Shown here in pieces: positions 1 to 7,595 of a stretch of DNA of 64,000 nt. The position numbers and the translations under genes are program-made. Source of the stretch: Paenibacillus glycinis. GTDB taxonomy: Bacteria; Bacillota; Bacilli; Paenibacillales; Paenibacillaceae. The stretch is taken from positions 116,353 to 180,352 of the forward strand of contig NZ_JAAAMV010000004.1 in assembly GCF_009909185.1 (NCBI RefSeq), read 5' to 3'. Under the pieces are notes generated by a model. That model was not told where the DNA came from, did no database searches, and was given only the letters and a program-made list of their open reading frames with translations. The stretch's first letter is position 1, and each line of letters begins with the position of its first letter.

Positions 1-7
1 GAGCGGC

Positions 8-223
8 ATGTCCTTATACCGCCGATTAGTGACGGACGAGGATTTCACGGAGGCCATGGAGCGCCAGTTCAAGCTGCGCGTCTACAAAGACGACCATATC
101 GTCGACTCCGGCGGCATCATCGTCCGATTTGACGAGGCGATCGTCGTCAGCCAATCCAGCGTCAGCGACGTCGCGTACCACGACCGGACGGCCTGCGAGT
201 TTTTCGAAATTCGCCGTCGCTAG
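8..223 (+). CDS. Small hypothetical protein (71 aa)
   Basis: An open frame of 71 codons begins with ATG close to the window edge; the purine-rich GAGCGG just upstream could be its ribosome site, but little upstream sequence is available. The product is acidic in the first half, has no signal peptide or membrane segment and ends in a basic ERRR-like tail (EIRRR). I do not recognise the family. It is followed by about 190 bases without a gene and then a bidirectional terminator. An overlapping frame on the other strand is a GC-rich shadow. It could be the tail of a longer unit starting to the left of the window. Confidence 0.5.
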   Translation: MSLYRRLVTDEDFTEAMERQFKLRVYKDDHIVDSGGIIVRFDEAIVVSQSSVSDVAYHDRTACEFFEIRRR

Positions 224-356
224 CAGGTTCGAACCGCAGAAGCGCAAGCGAGCAAGGGAACCGAACTACAACGGCAGCGCGCGGTCATCTCACGGATTGG
301 ACTGCGGCCCGCCGAAATTGCGATGATCGCGACCGGCCGCTTCCGGCATGAAAACG

Positions 357-395
357 AAAAAGGATGCCGCCCCGACTAGGGGTCGCATCCTTTTT
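357..395. terminator. Bidirectional intrinsic terminator
   Basis: An 11-bp stem AAAAAGGATGC/GCATCCTTTTT encloses a second CCCC/GGGG stem with a 5-base loop. The A/T arms give a U-tract on either strand. It lies 25 bases past the stop of the leftward AraC regulator and also faces the small gene on its left. Confidence 0.8.
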
Positions 396-419
396 GACGT
401 GCCGCCGCAAGCCTGCGGC

Positions 420-1331
420 TTACTCGCTCTTTCGTTTGACCGGCACGTAGATGTCCATCTGCCACAGCTCGTTGCCCGGGCCGCAGCGCTCGTCGTACAG
501 CTCGAACTCGGGCTTGCCCGCATGCTCGTAACCGGAATGCGGGAACCATTCGCCGAAGATCGCCTGCCAGGTGCTTTGGATCGAAGGCGAGAACTGCTCC
601 TCCGGCACCTTCGGCGTTGAGAACACCGCATATTCCGCTTCGCCGAACTCTCTGCAGATCAGGCCGTCCGGCACATTGTCGAAGTCCGTGGCCTCCATGC
701 CGATCAGGTACAGGAACGTGCCGGCGTCCATGTCGAAGCCGTGGCAGATGCCAAGCTCGACCGGGCTGTCCGCATGGACGCGGTTCGGGATCTTCTTCTC
801 CCAGCCGTTCTTGAGGTATTCCTGCCAGAAGGCCGGAATTTCCTTCAGGTTCTCTCCGTCGTTCGTCGTTTGAAGCTCGTAGCCGATCACTTTGAATGCG
901 GGTTTCTTCGCGATGCGATAATCCATTTGAATGCCTCCCAAATAAGGATTGTACTTGCGCTGCAGCACGTTCAGCTTGCCGTACTCGGGGGGCTGAATCC
1001 CCCGCTTGCGATAGTCCGCCGGCGTCATGTCGAACATGCGCTTGAATGCGCGCGTGAACGTCTCGTGGTTCTGAAATCCGCATTCCAGCGCGATGTCGAG
1101 CAGCCGTTCATCCGAATGGGCGACTTGGAAGGCAGCGCGCGCCAATCGCCGCTTGCGCACGTATTCCATCACCGTCTCGCCTGCCATGACTTGAAAGACG
1201 CGGTGGAAATGGAACTCCGAGAACATCGCGGCGGCCGCAAGCCGCGCCAACGAAAGCTCCTCGGCCATATGTGCCTCGATATAATCGATCGTCGCTTGAA
1301 TCCGCTCCAAGTAGTCCTGTTTCGTCGGCAA
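420..1331 (-). CDS. AraC-family regulator with GyrI-like effector-binding domain
   Basis: Cytoplasmic transcription regulator of 303 residues. The N-terminal ~105 residues are a double helix-turn-helix of AraC/XylS type (LARLAAAAMFSEFHFHRVF and the second helix CGFQNHETFTRAFKRMF). Residues ~145-300 resemble the GyrI-like/AraC_E_bind domain that binds small hydrophobic or cationic ligands (AKKPAFKVIGYE, then LYLIGMEA and the closing MDIYVPVK). Such proteins (SbmC, Rob, BmrR-like) usually control efflux or stress genes; the ligand here is unknown. I chose the TTG at 1331 because GGGAGG precedes it by about six bases; an in-frame ATG at 1442 lacks a good ribosome site. It is monocistronic and closes at the terminator at 357-395. 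Confidence 0.85.
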   Translation of the reverse strand: MPTKQDYLERIQATIDYIEAHMAEELSLARLAAAAMFSEFHFHRVFQVMAGETVMEYVRKRRLARAAFQVAHSDERLLDIALECGFQNHETFTRAFKRMFDMTPADYRKRGIQPPEYGKLNVLQRKYNPYLGGIQMDYRIAKKPAFKVIGYELQTTNDGENLKEIPAFWQEYLKNGWEKKIPNRVHADSPVELGICHGFDMDAGTFLYLIGMEATDFDNVPDGLICREFGEAEYAVFSTPKVPEEQFSPSIQSTWQAIFGEWFPHSGYEHAGKPEFELYDERCGPGNELWQMDIYVPVKRKSE

Positions 1332-1576
1332 GCTCGGCACCTCCCTTGGACTGATCTTATTGTAGCGCGGCCACGCGGGCAAAATCTTGATGATACTTGC
1401 TGAAACGCAGGCCGTTATTCGTCGCCCCGGGTTGAATATCATGCTCCGCTGCCGGCTTCGAATCTAGGAATCTATTGCTATCGGCGGTTGCCCTAGCACA
1501 TTCGACTCTATCTGCATCTATTAGTACTAACAGGCACGTCAGCATTCTACTATGAAGAGGAAAGCAGGGGAAACGG

Positions 1577-2170
1577 ATGTCGAACGCGATTAAATCATCG
1601 GCAAGCAAGCCGCCTCGGAGCGGATACGGCAAGCGGGCTGTCGGCGGTAGCGTTCAGCGTATGCGAACGGTCTCCAAGAGCCGCGCGGCGGCAACGAAAA
1701 GCTGCAGGCAGCAGAAAGGCACCCCCCGGTTTCGGCCGCGCGCGCGGATCAGCCGGCGGATCGTCTTCTCGACGGGTATTCTCAGGCGCAATCCGTGCAC
1801 GGCCTTCGCGCTGGTCGATCTTGCCAACCTCGGCGCCACGGTGGCGCGCCGAATGACGGTTCAAGTGTTCGATTGGTCGCGGGGACTGCCCGTGGCTTTG
1901 AAACTGCTGCCATGCAATTCGACCCGCTGCTTCGTCTCGCTTGCTCCGGGCACGGCCGACTTCGTCTATGCCGACGTAACCGGCGTCGAGTTCAAGTACG
2001 AGGTGCGCATCTCGAAAGCGTCCGTCAACCGGAACGTCATCCTGAACGTCAGCGGACTGAGCGCCGAGCCGATGACCCCCCAGACCGGCGACAACGTCCT
2101 GCACCATCAGCTGTTCCGCATTACGGGCAGAATCGGCAGCATCGAAAGCGGCTGCGGATGCCGGTCTTAA
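1577..2170 (+). CDS. Hypothetical protein with basic N-terminus and beta-rich C-terminal domain
   Basis: A 197-residue product starts at an ATG preceded by AGCAGGGGA. The first ~65 residues are extremely Arg/Lys/Ser-rich (many RR pairs) and look disordered. From residue ~60 there is a compact, probably beta-sheet domain containing VFDWSRG, FVYADVTG, FKYEVRIS and VLHHQLF, and the protein ends in a Cys-rich tail (CGCRS). Domains of this style are common in Paenibacillus proteins of unknown role; the basic N-terminus and terminal cysteines would fit a spore-coat or surface protein, but that is inference. The stop lies only three bases from the stop of the convergent nucleotidyltransferase gene, with no terminator between them. 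Confidence 0.6.
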   Translation: MSNAIKSSASKPPRSGYGKRAVGGSVQRMRTVSKSRAAATKSCRQQKGTPRFRPRARISRRIVFSTGILRRNPCTAFALVDLANLGATVARRMTVQVFDWSRGLPVALKLLPCNSTRCFVSLAPGTADFVYADVTGVEFKYEVRISKASVNRNVILNVSGLSAEPMTPQTGDNVLHHQLFRITGRIGSIESGCGCRS

Positions 2171-2173
2171 TCG

Positions 2174-2737
2174 CTATAGAGCCGGCCGCGTCCGCACCTT
2201 GTGCCATATGGCCTGCCAATTCTTCCTCGCGACCCGAGCCTCGCAATAAGCGGCAAGTTCCGGCCGCGAGCCGAAGAGCGGCGTCGGCCGGACCGTCATG
2301 CTAACGACGTCCTCGATCCCCCACGGCGCCGCGAGGATCACCTCGTCGCCCGCGCCCAAGGATAAGCCGAGCGCGGTCGCCGTTTCCGGAAATTTGGAGA
2401 TCGCGTCGACGGATGACGCGTAGGGCGGATTATCGTTCACGACATGCATCCTCGCCTGGTTTTTCACGGACCAGGGTACGCCGGGCATCAAGCCGCTCAG
2501 ACATTGCTCCGATTCCTTCTCCATGTCCTCGTCCAAACAGCCGGCATCGAAGTAGACGACGTCCACGTCGGCCAGCGGCGTCCGTTCGGCGAAGCCGTGA
2601 AGATGGTCCCATACCATGGACCGGACAAAGCCCGCGCACACCCACCAGTCGGGCAAATCGAGCTGCCGCGCGGCGCGCAACACCTTCATGGCCCACTTGT
2701 CCCCGGCGGCGAGCCGGATGATATCCCGTTCGTTCAT
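2174..2737 (-). CDS. Nucleotidyltransferase family protein (NTP_transf_6/DUF925)
   Basis: A 187-residue cytoplasmic protein. It fits the DUF925/NTP_transf_6 family: the N-terminal WVCAGFVRSMVWDHLHG is the Gly-Arg phosphate loop typical of polymerase-beta-like nucleotidyltransferases, and ADVDVVYFD supplies the paired catalytic aspartates. The C-terminal part (IEDVVSMTVRPTP, followed by RVARKNWQAIWHKVR) is the conserved family tail. The physiological substrate is not known. The ATG at 2737 follows GGAAGGCGG and a good sigma-A promoter at 2777-2804. The gene stands alone and converges on the neighbour at its 3' end. Confidence 0.85.
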   Translation of the reverse strand: MNERDIIRLAAGDKWAMKVLRAARQLDLPDWWVCAGFVRSMVWDHLHGFAERTPLADVDVVYFDAGCLDEDMEKESEQCLSGLMPGVPWSVKNQARMHVVNDNPPYASSVDAISKFPETATALGLSLGAGDEVILAAPWGIEDVVSMTVRPTPLFGSRPELAAYCEARVARKNWQAIWHKVRTRPAL

Positions 2738-2776
2738 TATTGCGCGACCGCCTTCCCAATACGAACATATATTCTT

Positions 2777-2804
2777 ATTATACTGGAAATAACCCCCTGC
2801 GCAA
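2777..2804 (-). promoter_or_regulatory. Sigma-A promoter of the DUF925 nucleotidyltransferase gene
   Basis: On the minus strand TTGCGC (-35) and a perfect TATAAT (-10) are separated by 16 bases, about 40 bases before the start codon. Confidence 0.6.
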
Positions 2805-2822
2805 CTCTTTCTTTTTCAAAAA

Positions 2823-2871
2823 AAAAGGGATTCAAACCGTCCGGCCCGAAAGCCCCGTTTGAATCCCTTTT
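2823..2871 (-). terminator. Intrinsic terminator of the aldo/keto reductase gene
   Basis: A perfect 15-bp stem (AAAAGGGATTCAAAC and its complement) with a 19-base GC-rich loop is followed on the minus strand by a run of T. It lies about 70 bases past the reductase stop. Confidence 0.85.
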
Positions 2872-2943
2872 CCCGCGCGGTTGCTTGCCGGCATGCGGAA
2901 CCGGTCACCGGATCATGCACGCCGTTTCCGGCTTCCAGCGCGG

Positions 2944-3810
2944 TTACTCGGCCGGACTCGGCCGATCGACCGGGAAGTTCGCCTCGATCCGCGCCAGATC
3001 GTCGCCGTCCAGCTCCCAGCCCAAGGAATCGACGTTGTCCTTGATATGCGTCCGGCTGGCGGCTTTCGGGATCGTGACGAGATTGTCCTGCCGCAGCACC
3101 CAGTTCAGCGCGACCTGGAACGCGGTTTTGCCGTATTTGGCGCCGATGGCGTCCAAGACTCGCCGCTGCTCCGATCCCGCCTCGGGGAATCCGACTCCGC
3201 CGAAGACATGAGGCGCATAGCCGAAAGGCGAGTACCCCATGACCGTTATGCCGGCTTCCCCGCAGTAAGGCAGGCTGTCGCGCTCGATGCCCCGATCGTT
3301 CAAATGATAGGGCACCTGGTTGCAGACGAGCGGGATGTCGCCCAGGCATCGCTGCGCTTCCCGCAAGAGGGCGATCGAGAAATTGCTCACGCCGACATGC
3401 TTGATCATCCCGCGCTTGACCAATTCGGCCATGCCGGCCATCGTTTCCGATACCTCGTGCTGCTCGCTCGGCCAATGCTGCAGATACAAGTCGATATGGC
3501 CGGTTTTCAATCGATCCAGGCTGGCTTCCGCCGCATCCAGCACGCCTTGGTACGAGCAATTGCGCGCCGCCACCTTCGTGACGAGGAACACCTCGTCACG
3601 CATGCCCGCGATCGCCTGGCCGACGACCCGTTCGGAGCCGCCGGAGGCGTAATCCTCCGCCGTGTCGATGAGCGTCAGGCCGTGCTCGATGCCGAACAGC
3701 AGCGCCTCGATCTCCTGCTTCGCGCTCCCTTCCTCTTCGCCGAATTTCCACGTTCCTTGTCCGATTGCCGGAATGCGAACCTCCGTGTTGCCTAATTTAC
3801 GCTGCAGCAT
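2944..3810 (-). CDS. Aldo/keto reductase
   Basis: A 288-residue NADPH-dependent oxidoreductase with the (beta/alpha)8 fold. Visible hallmarks are IGQGTWKFG at the N-terminus, the catalytic-site stretch LIDTAEDYASGGSE with Asp and Tyr of the Asp-Tyr-Lys-His tetrad, TKVAARN with the Lys, DLYLQHWP with the His, and IKHVGVSNFS. The C-terminal cofactor-binding part includes VTIPKAASRTHI, the usual K/R-rich site for the NADP 2'-phosphate. Length is normal for a bacterial member. The ATG at 3810 follows GGAGGG by five bases. Substrate is not predictable. The next gene on the same strand, the adenylyltransferase, ends 21 bases upstream, so the two may be co-transcribed. Confidence 0.93.
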   Translation of the reverse strand: MLQRKLGNTEVRIPAIGQGTWKFGEEEGSAKQEIEALLFGIEHGLTLIDTAEDYASGGSERVVGQAIAGMRDEVFLVTKVAARNCSYQGVLDAAEASLDRLKTGHIDLYLQHWPSEQHEVSETMAGMAELVKRGMIKHVGVSNFSIALLREAQRCLGDIPLVCNQVPYHLNDRGIERDSLPYCGEAGITVMGYSPFGYAPHVFGGVGFPEAGSEQRRVLDAIGAKYGKTAFQVALNWVLRQDNLVTIPKAASRTHIKDNVDSLGWELDGDDLARIEANFPVDRPSPAE

Positions 3811-3831
3811 ACGATCCCTCCGAATTGAGAT

Positions 3832-4713
3832 TTAATAGATGTCCGTCGCGTCTTGAGGCAGGTTCCTGACGCGTTCGAGATAAGCGGTCATGTTGGCGTC
3901 GTCATGATGCGGATACGCGAACGAGCAGCTTGCCGCAACGTCCGCGGCCAGTCCGCGGAACAATGCGCAAGCCGTGAAGATCGCCTGCCAGAAGTGCTCG
4001 CGGCTGCCGTCCGAGAAGGTGCCTTCATATTGCTTCCAGACATCCGGCGGCAAATAACGCTTGAAGTATTTGCCCATCTTGCCCGCGGATACCCGATACC
4101 CGTGCCGCATCCCGATCCACCAGGCGATCATCTCTTCCAACGATTTGCGCGACGTCAGCTCGAACATTTGCCTGGCATACGGGAGCTCGTCCCGCCAGAT
4201 GCCTTTGGCCGCGTTTTGCAGGCACCACCAGAATTCGTTGGCGCAGAAGTCGAACTGCGCTTTCGTCGGCTTGCGGACGAAATAGTCCGCCTCCGTCGGA
4301 GCCGGGATGACCGGCAGCAGCCCGTCCTTGTCCAGCAGCGGCACCGTCAGCATATCCTGCCCGTAGGTCGCCAGCGTCTCTTCCGCGATCTGAATCGTCA
4401 GATCGATCCGGTTGCCGTCCGCGAACAGCATCAAATACCCGTACGAACGGTCCACCTCCGCTGGGTGGCCCAGGTCCAGATCCAGCTTATCCGGCTCTTG
4501 CATCATGAGGCGCTCCCCGAAGACCGCGAGCCAGCCGCGGTCCCGCAGGAAGGAAGCCGTCTCCGTCACCACGTACACGACGTCGTAATCCTGGAAAATA
4601 TCGCGCGGCGCGTTAGGATTCGTTCGCGAGCCGTTCATGTACGCGGCCCGGATCCGCCCGTCTTCGCGCGCGACGCCGAGTATCAAATCCATCATTTCGC
4701 GTTCGCTTCGCAA
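3832..4713 (-). CDS. Aminoglycoside 6-adenylyltransferase family protein (AadK-like)
   Basis: A 293-residue protein of the streptomycin adenylyltransferase family, whose characterised members transfer AMP from ATP to the 6-hydroxyl of streptomycin. The nucleotidyltransferase core is at residues 25-100: AAYMNGSRTNPNAPRD, FQDYDVVYVV with the two catalytic acidic residues, and later GNRIDLTIQ with the third. The downstream helical part contains EFWWCLQNAAKGIWRDELP and the WIGMRHG segment seen in AadK. Chromosomal homologues in Bacillales are often cryptic, so resistance is not certain. Translation begins at a TTG (4713) after a strong GGGAGGTGA. That ribosome site overlaps the TGA of a 31-codon upstream frame (4720-4815), which suggests translational coupling. 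Confidence 0.88.
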   Translation of the reverse strand: MRSEREMMDLILGVAREDGRIRAAYMNGSRTNPNAPRDIFQDYDVVYVVTETASFLRDRGWLAVFGERLMMQEPDKLDLDLGHPAEVDRSYGYLMLFADGNRIDLTIQIAEETLATYGQDMLTVPLLDKDGLLPVIPAPTEADYFVRKPTKAQFDFCANEFWWCLQNAAKGIWRDELPYARQMFELTSRKSLEEMIAWWIGMRHGYRVSAGKMGKYFKRYLPPDVWKQYEGTFSDGSREHFWQAIFTACALFRGLAADVAASCSFAYPHHDDANMTAYLERVRNLPQDATDIY

Positions 4714-4719
4714 CGCTCG

Positions 4720-4815
4720 TCACCTCCCGTTCGGCCAGCCTGCAATCAGCGCCAGATTCAGCCAGAGCGCGTTCGTGATCCAATAGAACCGCAAGGTCTC
4801 CCGGAAATATTGCAC
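4720..4815 (-). CDS. Putative 31-residue leader peptide ahead of the AadK-like gene
   Basis: A short frame starts with GTG at 4815, preceded by AGGAAGG nine bases away, and ends at a TGA lying inside the ribosome site of the adenylyltransferase gene. The peptide begins VQYFRETLRFYW and continues with a hydrophobic aromatic stretch (WLNLALIAGW), so it may insert in the membrane. An extended -10 (TGG plus TACGAT, 4836-4841) sits directly upstream, so the leader would be very short. It might be an expression-coupling leader, or the remnant of an older membrane gene. Only the frame and its overlap are visible; translation is inferred. Confidence 0.4.
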   Translation of the reverse strand: MQYFRETLRFYWITNALWLNLALIAGWPNGR

Positions 4816-4929
4816 GAGGTTCGCCCTTCCTGTTCATCGTACCATTATTGGAGATAAAAGGGAGTGCTTTTTCTACTGTTTTGCTCCGTGCGCGAATAGA
4901 CCCGGGGAATCCGCGTGTCAAACGAAAAA

Positions 4930-4959
4930 GAACCTTCGTCCCTGGCGGACGGAGGTTCT
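4930..4959 (-). terminator. Intrinsic terminator of the 98-aa membrane protein gene
   Basis: A ~13-bp stem (AGAACCT..CGTCC with its partner) and 4-base loop is followed on the minus strand by TTTTTCG. It lies about 70 bases past the stop at 5031. Confidence 0.75.
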
Positions 4960-5030
4960 CGCGTTTTCCCGGCAACAATCGCCGATGCTGCATGCTTCCG
5001 CGCGATCGCATCGCGGGACTTCTGCCGCTT

Positions 5031-5327
5031 CTACTGTTCTCTGCTCCGCTGCGCCGCCGAGACCATGAGCAGGATCGCGGAGACCAAGTGCAGGAACCAG
5101 CCGATGAACGGAATCCAGCCCAGCACCGAGGTAATGATGCCCATGATCGAACCGTACTTGGACTCCCTGTTCATCGCGGACAGCACCAGCGTCAAGATAT
5201 GGAGCAGCAGCATGATGCCAAGTGCGCTGTAGCTGCTCGATACGATAATCAAGCCGCCGATGATCGGAATCGCCAATATAAGTTCGAATACCCCTGTCAG
5301 CCATTTCATCGCTTGCGCGCCCGTCAC
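5031..5327 (-). CDS. Small multipass membrane protein
   Basis: A 98-residue hydrophobic protein with three to four likely membrane segments: ELILAIPIIGGLIIVSS, SALGIMLLLHILTLVLSA, IMGIITSVLGWIPFIGWFLH and LVSAILLMVSA. The GIITSVLGWIPFIGWF pattern occurs in many short Bacillales membrane proteins of unknown function. The chosen GTG at 5327 follows GGGAG by about nine bases; an ATG at 5309 is the alternative. A TACAAT (-10-like) motif lies roughly 30 bases upstream. It is a single-gene unit with its own terminator. No function can be assigned. Confidence 0.7.
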   Translation of the reverse strand: MTGAQAMKWLTGVFELILAIPIIGGLIIVSSSYSALGIMLLLHILTLVLSAMNRESKYGSIMGIITSVLGWIPFIGWFLHLVSAILLMVSAAQRSREQ

Positions 5328-5433
5328 ATTCTCACGCTCCCTGGGTTGATTTTCCCAGTTATTGTAACAGATCGGCTATCTTTAGGGTAGTCCAGTTTTG
5401 TTCATGCATCAAGCCCGCGACCGGTCGGCGGAA

Positions 5434-6711
5434 TTATTGGCGGCGAACATTGGCGTGCAGCAACGCGGCCATTTCCTGCCGTTCGGGACCTTCCAAAGGC
5501 AGCATGCCGTTCAGCACTTGATAAAGCCGCCCGCGGTCGGCCGTTTCCATAAGCAAGTTCAACAAATGAACGATCACCTTTTTTTGCTCGGGATTCAAGC
5601 GGGCGAAGATGCGGGGTTCTATCCGATAGAGCTCTTGAATGACCTGCTTCAGCTCCTCCTGCCTGATGCCGTCCTCCGGCGTGTCCTTGAAGGCGGGGAA
5701 CGCATCCGACGCGACCAGATCGCTGATGATCAGGTCGGAATGGATCTTGAGAAACGGCTTGCGCTTCCCGCTGATCAGCTGGTTGATGTGCTCCAGCAAA
5801 TATTGAAAGACCTCGCTCTTCCGGCTTAACCCGAACGTCATTTCCTGCTGCCCGTATTGCTCGTCGCTCATAAAATCGAAATCGTCGAACAGCTTGCTTT
5901 GGATGTAGACGCTGTGATAGAAGGAATCCCCCTTATTGTTAAAGCTCGTGGGCTGCTTGTGCTTCTCCCTCTTCCTGGCGTCCAGAAAATAGAGTTTGGA
6001 ATACTCGTTGTTGATCCGCTCCGTCCAACGGATGTATTTGATGGCAAACTTGGTTTGGGTCGGAGGATGCTCGAGCTCCATCGTCTCCTTCGCTCCGATA
6101 ATGCCCGAATAATCCAGGAAATCGCCCGTTTCCATCACGATGCCGAACTTCTTGCCTTCATGAAGCTCGAGAAACCACCCGAACTCCTTGCTCAAAAATT
6201 GTTTTAACTCGAACAAGTCGATTTCTTTATGGATATAGTCGAAGGTTACCGTCGTTCCCGTTTTCGCTTTGCTCTCCGCATTGTCCGTCAGCGTATAGGC
6301 ATCCAGACTCTCGGAGGCGATATGAATGGAGTAGGTCTGGTTGCCGGCACCCGCGTGATAGGTGGTTGTCCATGTTGCCCGGGAGCAAAAGCTGTGGAAA
6401 GTCAATCGTCCGATTCCGTTCTTGCCATGCATCGTCGAGCTCATCCGCACCCTGTTGGCCGCGTCGATCTGCTTCTCGGATTCATAGAAAGGCGTGAATT
6501 TCCGTTCCAGCACGGTTCTGTCGATGCCCTCGCCGTTGTCGGAAATCATCAATCTCTCCAAGCCGCCCAAAGCATTCCGTTCGGCTTTGATTTCGACAAT
6601 CGTCGCTTTCGCGTCAAATCCATTCCAAATGTACTCCGCGATCGCTTGTAAATAGTCAAATTTTTGCAGCGTCTTTTTGATGCCCTTGGATGTGATTCGA
6701 ATGTTGACCAC
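5434..6711 (-). CDS. GHKL-type ATP-binding protein (MutL/Hsp90-like ATPase domain), orphan
   Basis: A 425-residue soluble protein whose N-terminal ~200 residues carry the Bergerat ATP-binding fold. The helix QAIAEYIWNGFDA holds the Glu and Asn of motif N, MISDNGEGID is motif G1, and HGKNGIGRLTF is the glycine-rich lid (G2). The rest is mixed alpha/beta and ends in a helical region (EQKKVIVHLLNLLMET, then RQEMAALLHANVRRQ). Related HATPase proteins occur alone or fused to nuclease domains in anti-phage and DNA-repair settings; here no such partner is adjacent. The end of the protein resembles a region that in longer relatives continues further, so truncation is possible. The GTG start at 6711 follows AGGGGG by ten bases and a good promoter at 6738-6766. 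Confidence 0.75.
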   Translation of the reverse strand: MVNIRITSKGIKKTLQKFDYLQAIAEYIWNGFDAKATIVEIKAERNALGGLERLMISDNGEGIDRTVLERKFTPFYESEKQIDAANRVRMSSTMHGKNGIGRLTFHSFCSRATWTTTYHAGAGNQTYSIHIASESLDAYTLTDNAESKAKTGTTVTFDYIHKEIDLFELKQFLSKEFGWFLELHEGKKFGIVMETGDFLDYSGIIGAKETMELEHPPTQTKFAIKYIRWTERINNEYSKLYFLDARKREKHKQPTSFNNKGDSFYHSVYIQSKLFDDFDFMSDEQYGQQEMTFGLSRKSEVFQYLLEHINQLISGKRKPFLKIHSDLIISDLVASDAFPAFKDTPEDGIRQEELKQVIQELYRIEPRIFARLNPEQKKVIVHLLNLLMETADRGRLYQVLNGMLPLEGPERQEMAALLHANVRRQ

Positions 6712-6737
6712 AGCTGTTCAACCCCCTTCTCTTCCAT

Positions 6738-6766
6738 AGTGTACCATATTTATTTTGCTAGTTTAA
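6738..6766 (-). promoter_or_regulatory. Sigma-A promoter of the GHKL ATPase gene
   Basis: TTAAAC (-35) and TACACT (-10) on the minus strand are 17 bases apart. The -10 has an extended TGG just upstream and lies about 27 bases before the GTG start. Confidence 0.6.
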
Positions 6767-7069
6767 GCCATTCGGGACGGTCTCGCGGCCCGTCGTTCGG
6801 GCGGTGGAATGCTGCCGTCATTCCGGTTCCGGAAGGTGTGACCGAGCTTAAATAATCGGCGCCTCGAACAAGCCGGAGTCTACGTTCAGGCTGCTCGATA
6901 GCGAACGGATGTCCGCTCCCCCAACGCCATAAAAATAGGACAGGGCGAGCACGCCTGTCCTTGCTTTGCTTGAATCATTGCGGCAAGCATGATTATGGCA
7001 TAACCCAAGCATAACCGAAGCACCGCTGCCGGCGTTCAACACCCGCCCGCGCGGCTCCGGTCATCCCCG
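6767..7069. other. Gene-free stretch between the GHKL ATPase and SRPBCC genes
   Basis: About 300 bases with no credible coding region. A 64-codon leftward frame (6848-7042) has no ribosome site and atypical composition. Apart from the hairpin at 6937-6961 nothing recognisable is present. Confidence 0.5.
6937..6961 (-). terminator. Probable terminator of the SRPBCC gene
   Basis: A perfect 8-bp stem AGGACAGG/CCTGTCCT with a 9-base loop is followed on the minus strand by ATTTTTAT. It lies about 110 bases past the SRPBCC stop. Confidence 0.55.
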
Positions 7070-7501
7070 TTAACCGTGCACCAAACCCGTCCGCAGCTGC
7101 GTGACCCCGCTCTCCAAGTACCCCTTCAAGCAGGTCATCATATACACCCAGCCCTCTTTGTTGCCCACGAGCTTGTCCAGCAGCGCCGGATCGTCTTCGC
7201 GGAAGCCCTCTTCGTTCACTTCGAGGATCGTCGTCCCGGCCTCGATCTCGCGGAACGTCATGGTCACGACGTTGTCCTCGCCGCCCCAGCGGAAAACGAT
7301 TTTGCGGCCCCGCTCGGCTTCCATCACGCGAATCTCCAGCTCCGCATTGTACTCGGCATAGCGCAATCCGATCGTCCGGCCGGCCTCCCAGCGCCCGGTG
7401 CTGGACGTGAACCAGAACCCGCCGATCTTCGCCGGGTCGACGAATGCCTCATAGACATCCGCAGCCGGCTTCAGGATTTTCATTTTCGTGAGATTGTTCA
7501 T
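7070..7501 (-). CDS. SRPBCC (AHSA1-like) domain protein
   Basis: A 143-residue protein made of a single START/Bet v1-like domain of the AHSA1 type. Signature elements are KPAADVYEAFVDPAKI near the start, GFWFTSSTGRWEAG, and the central strands AELEIRVMEAE and KIVFRWGGEDNVVTMTFRE, then the C-terminal helix WVYMMTCLKGYLESG. Bacterial members bind hydrophobic ligands or act as ArsR-linked stress proteins; no partner gene is present here, so the role is unknown. I prefer ATG 7501, nine bases after GGCGG; a TTG three codons upstream is too close to the ribosome site. An extended -10 (TGGTATAAT, near 7540-7545) lies about 40 bases upstream. Confidence 0.88.
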   Translation of the reverse strand: MNNLTKMKILKPAADVYEAFVDPAKIGGFWFTSSTGRWEAGRTIGLRYAEYNAELEIRVMEAERGRKIVFRWGGEDNVVTMTFREIEAGTTILEVNEEGFREDDPALLDKLVGNKEGWVYMMTCLKGYLESGVTQLRTGLVHG

Positions 7502-7595
7502 GCGCGTCAACCGCCTTCCATCGTCGCTAAGTTCCCTCCATTATACCAATTCTCCGGAACATTCTATACGTTTCCCCCGACTCCCGGTGAAGCCG

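Noticed and set aside
6848..7042. 64-codon leftward frame near the SRPBCC gene
   Set aside because: No ribosome site, and a terminator-like hairpin lies inside it.
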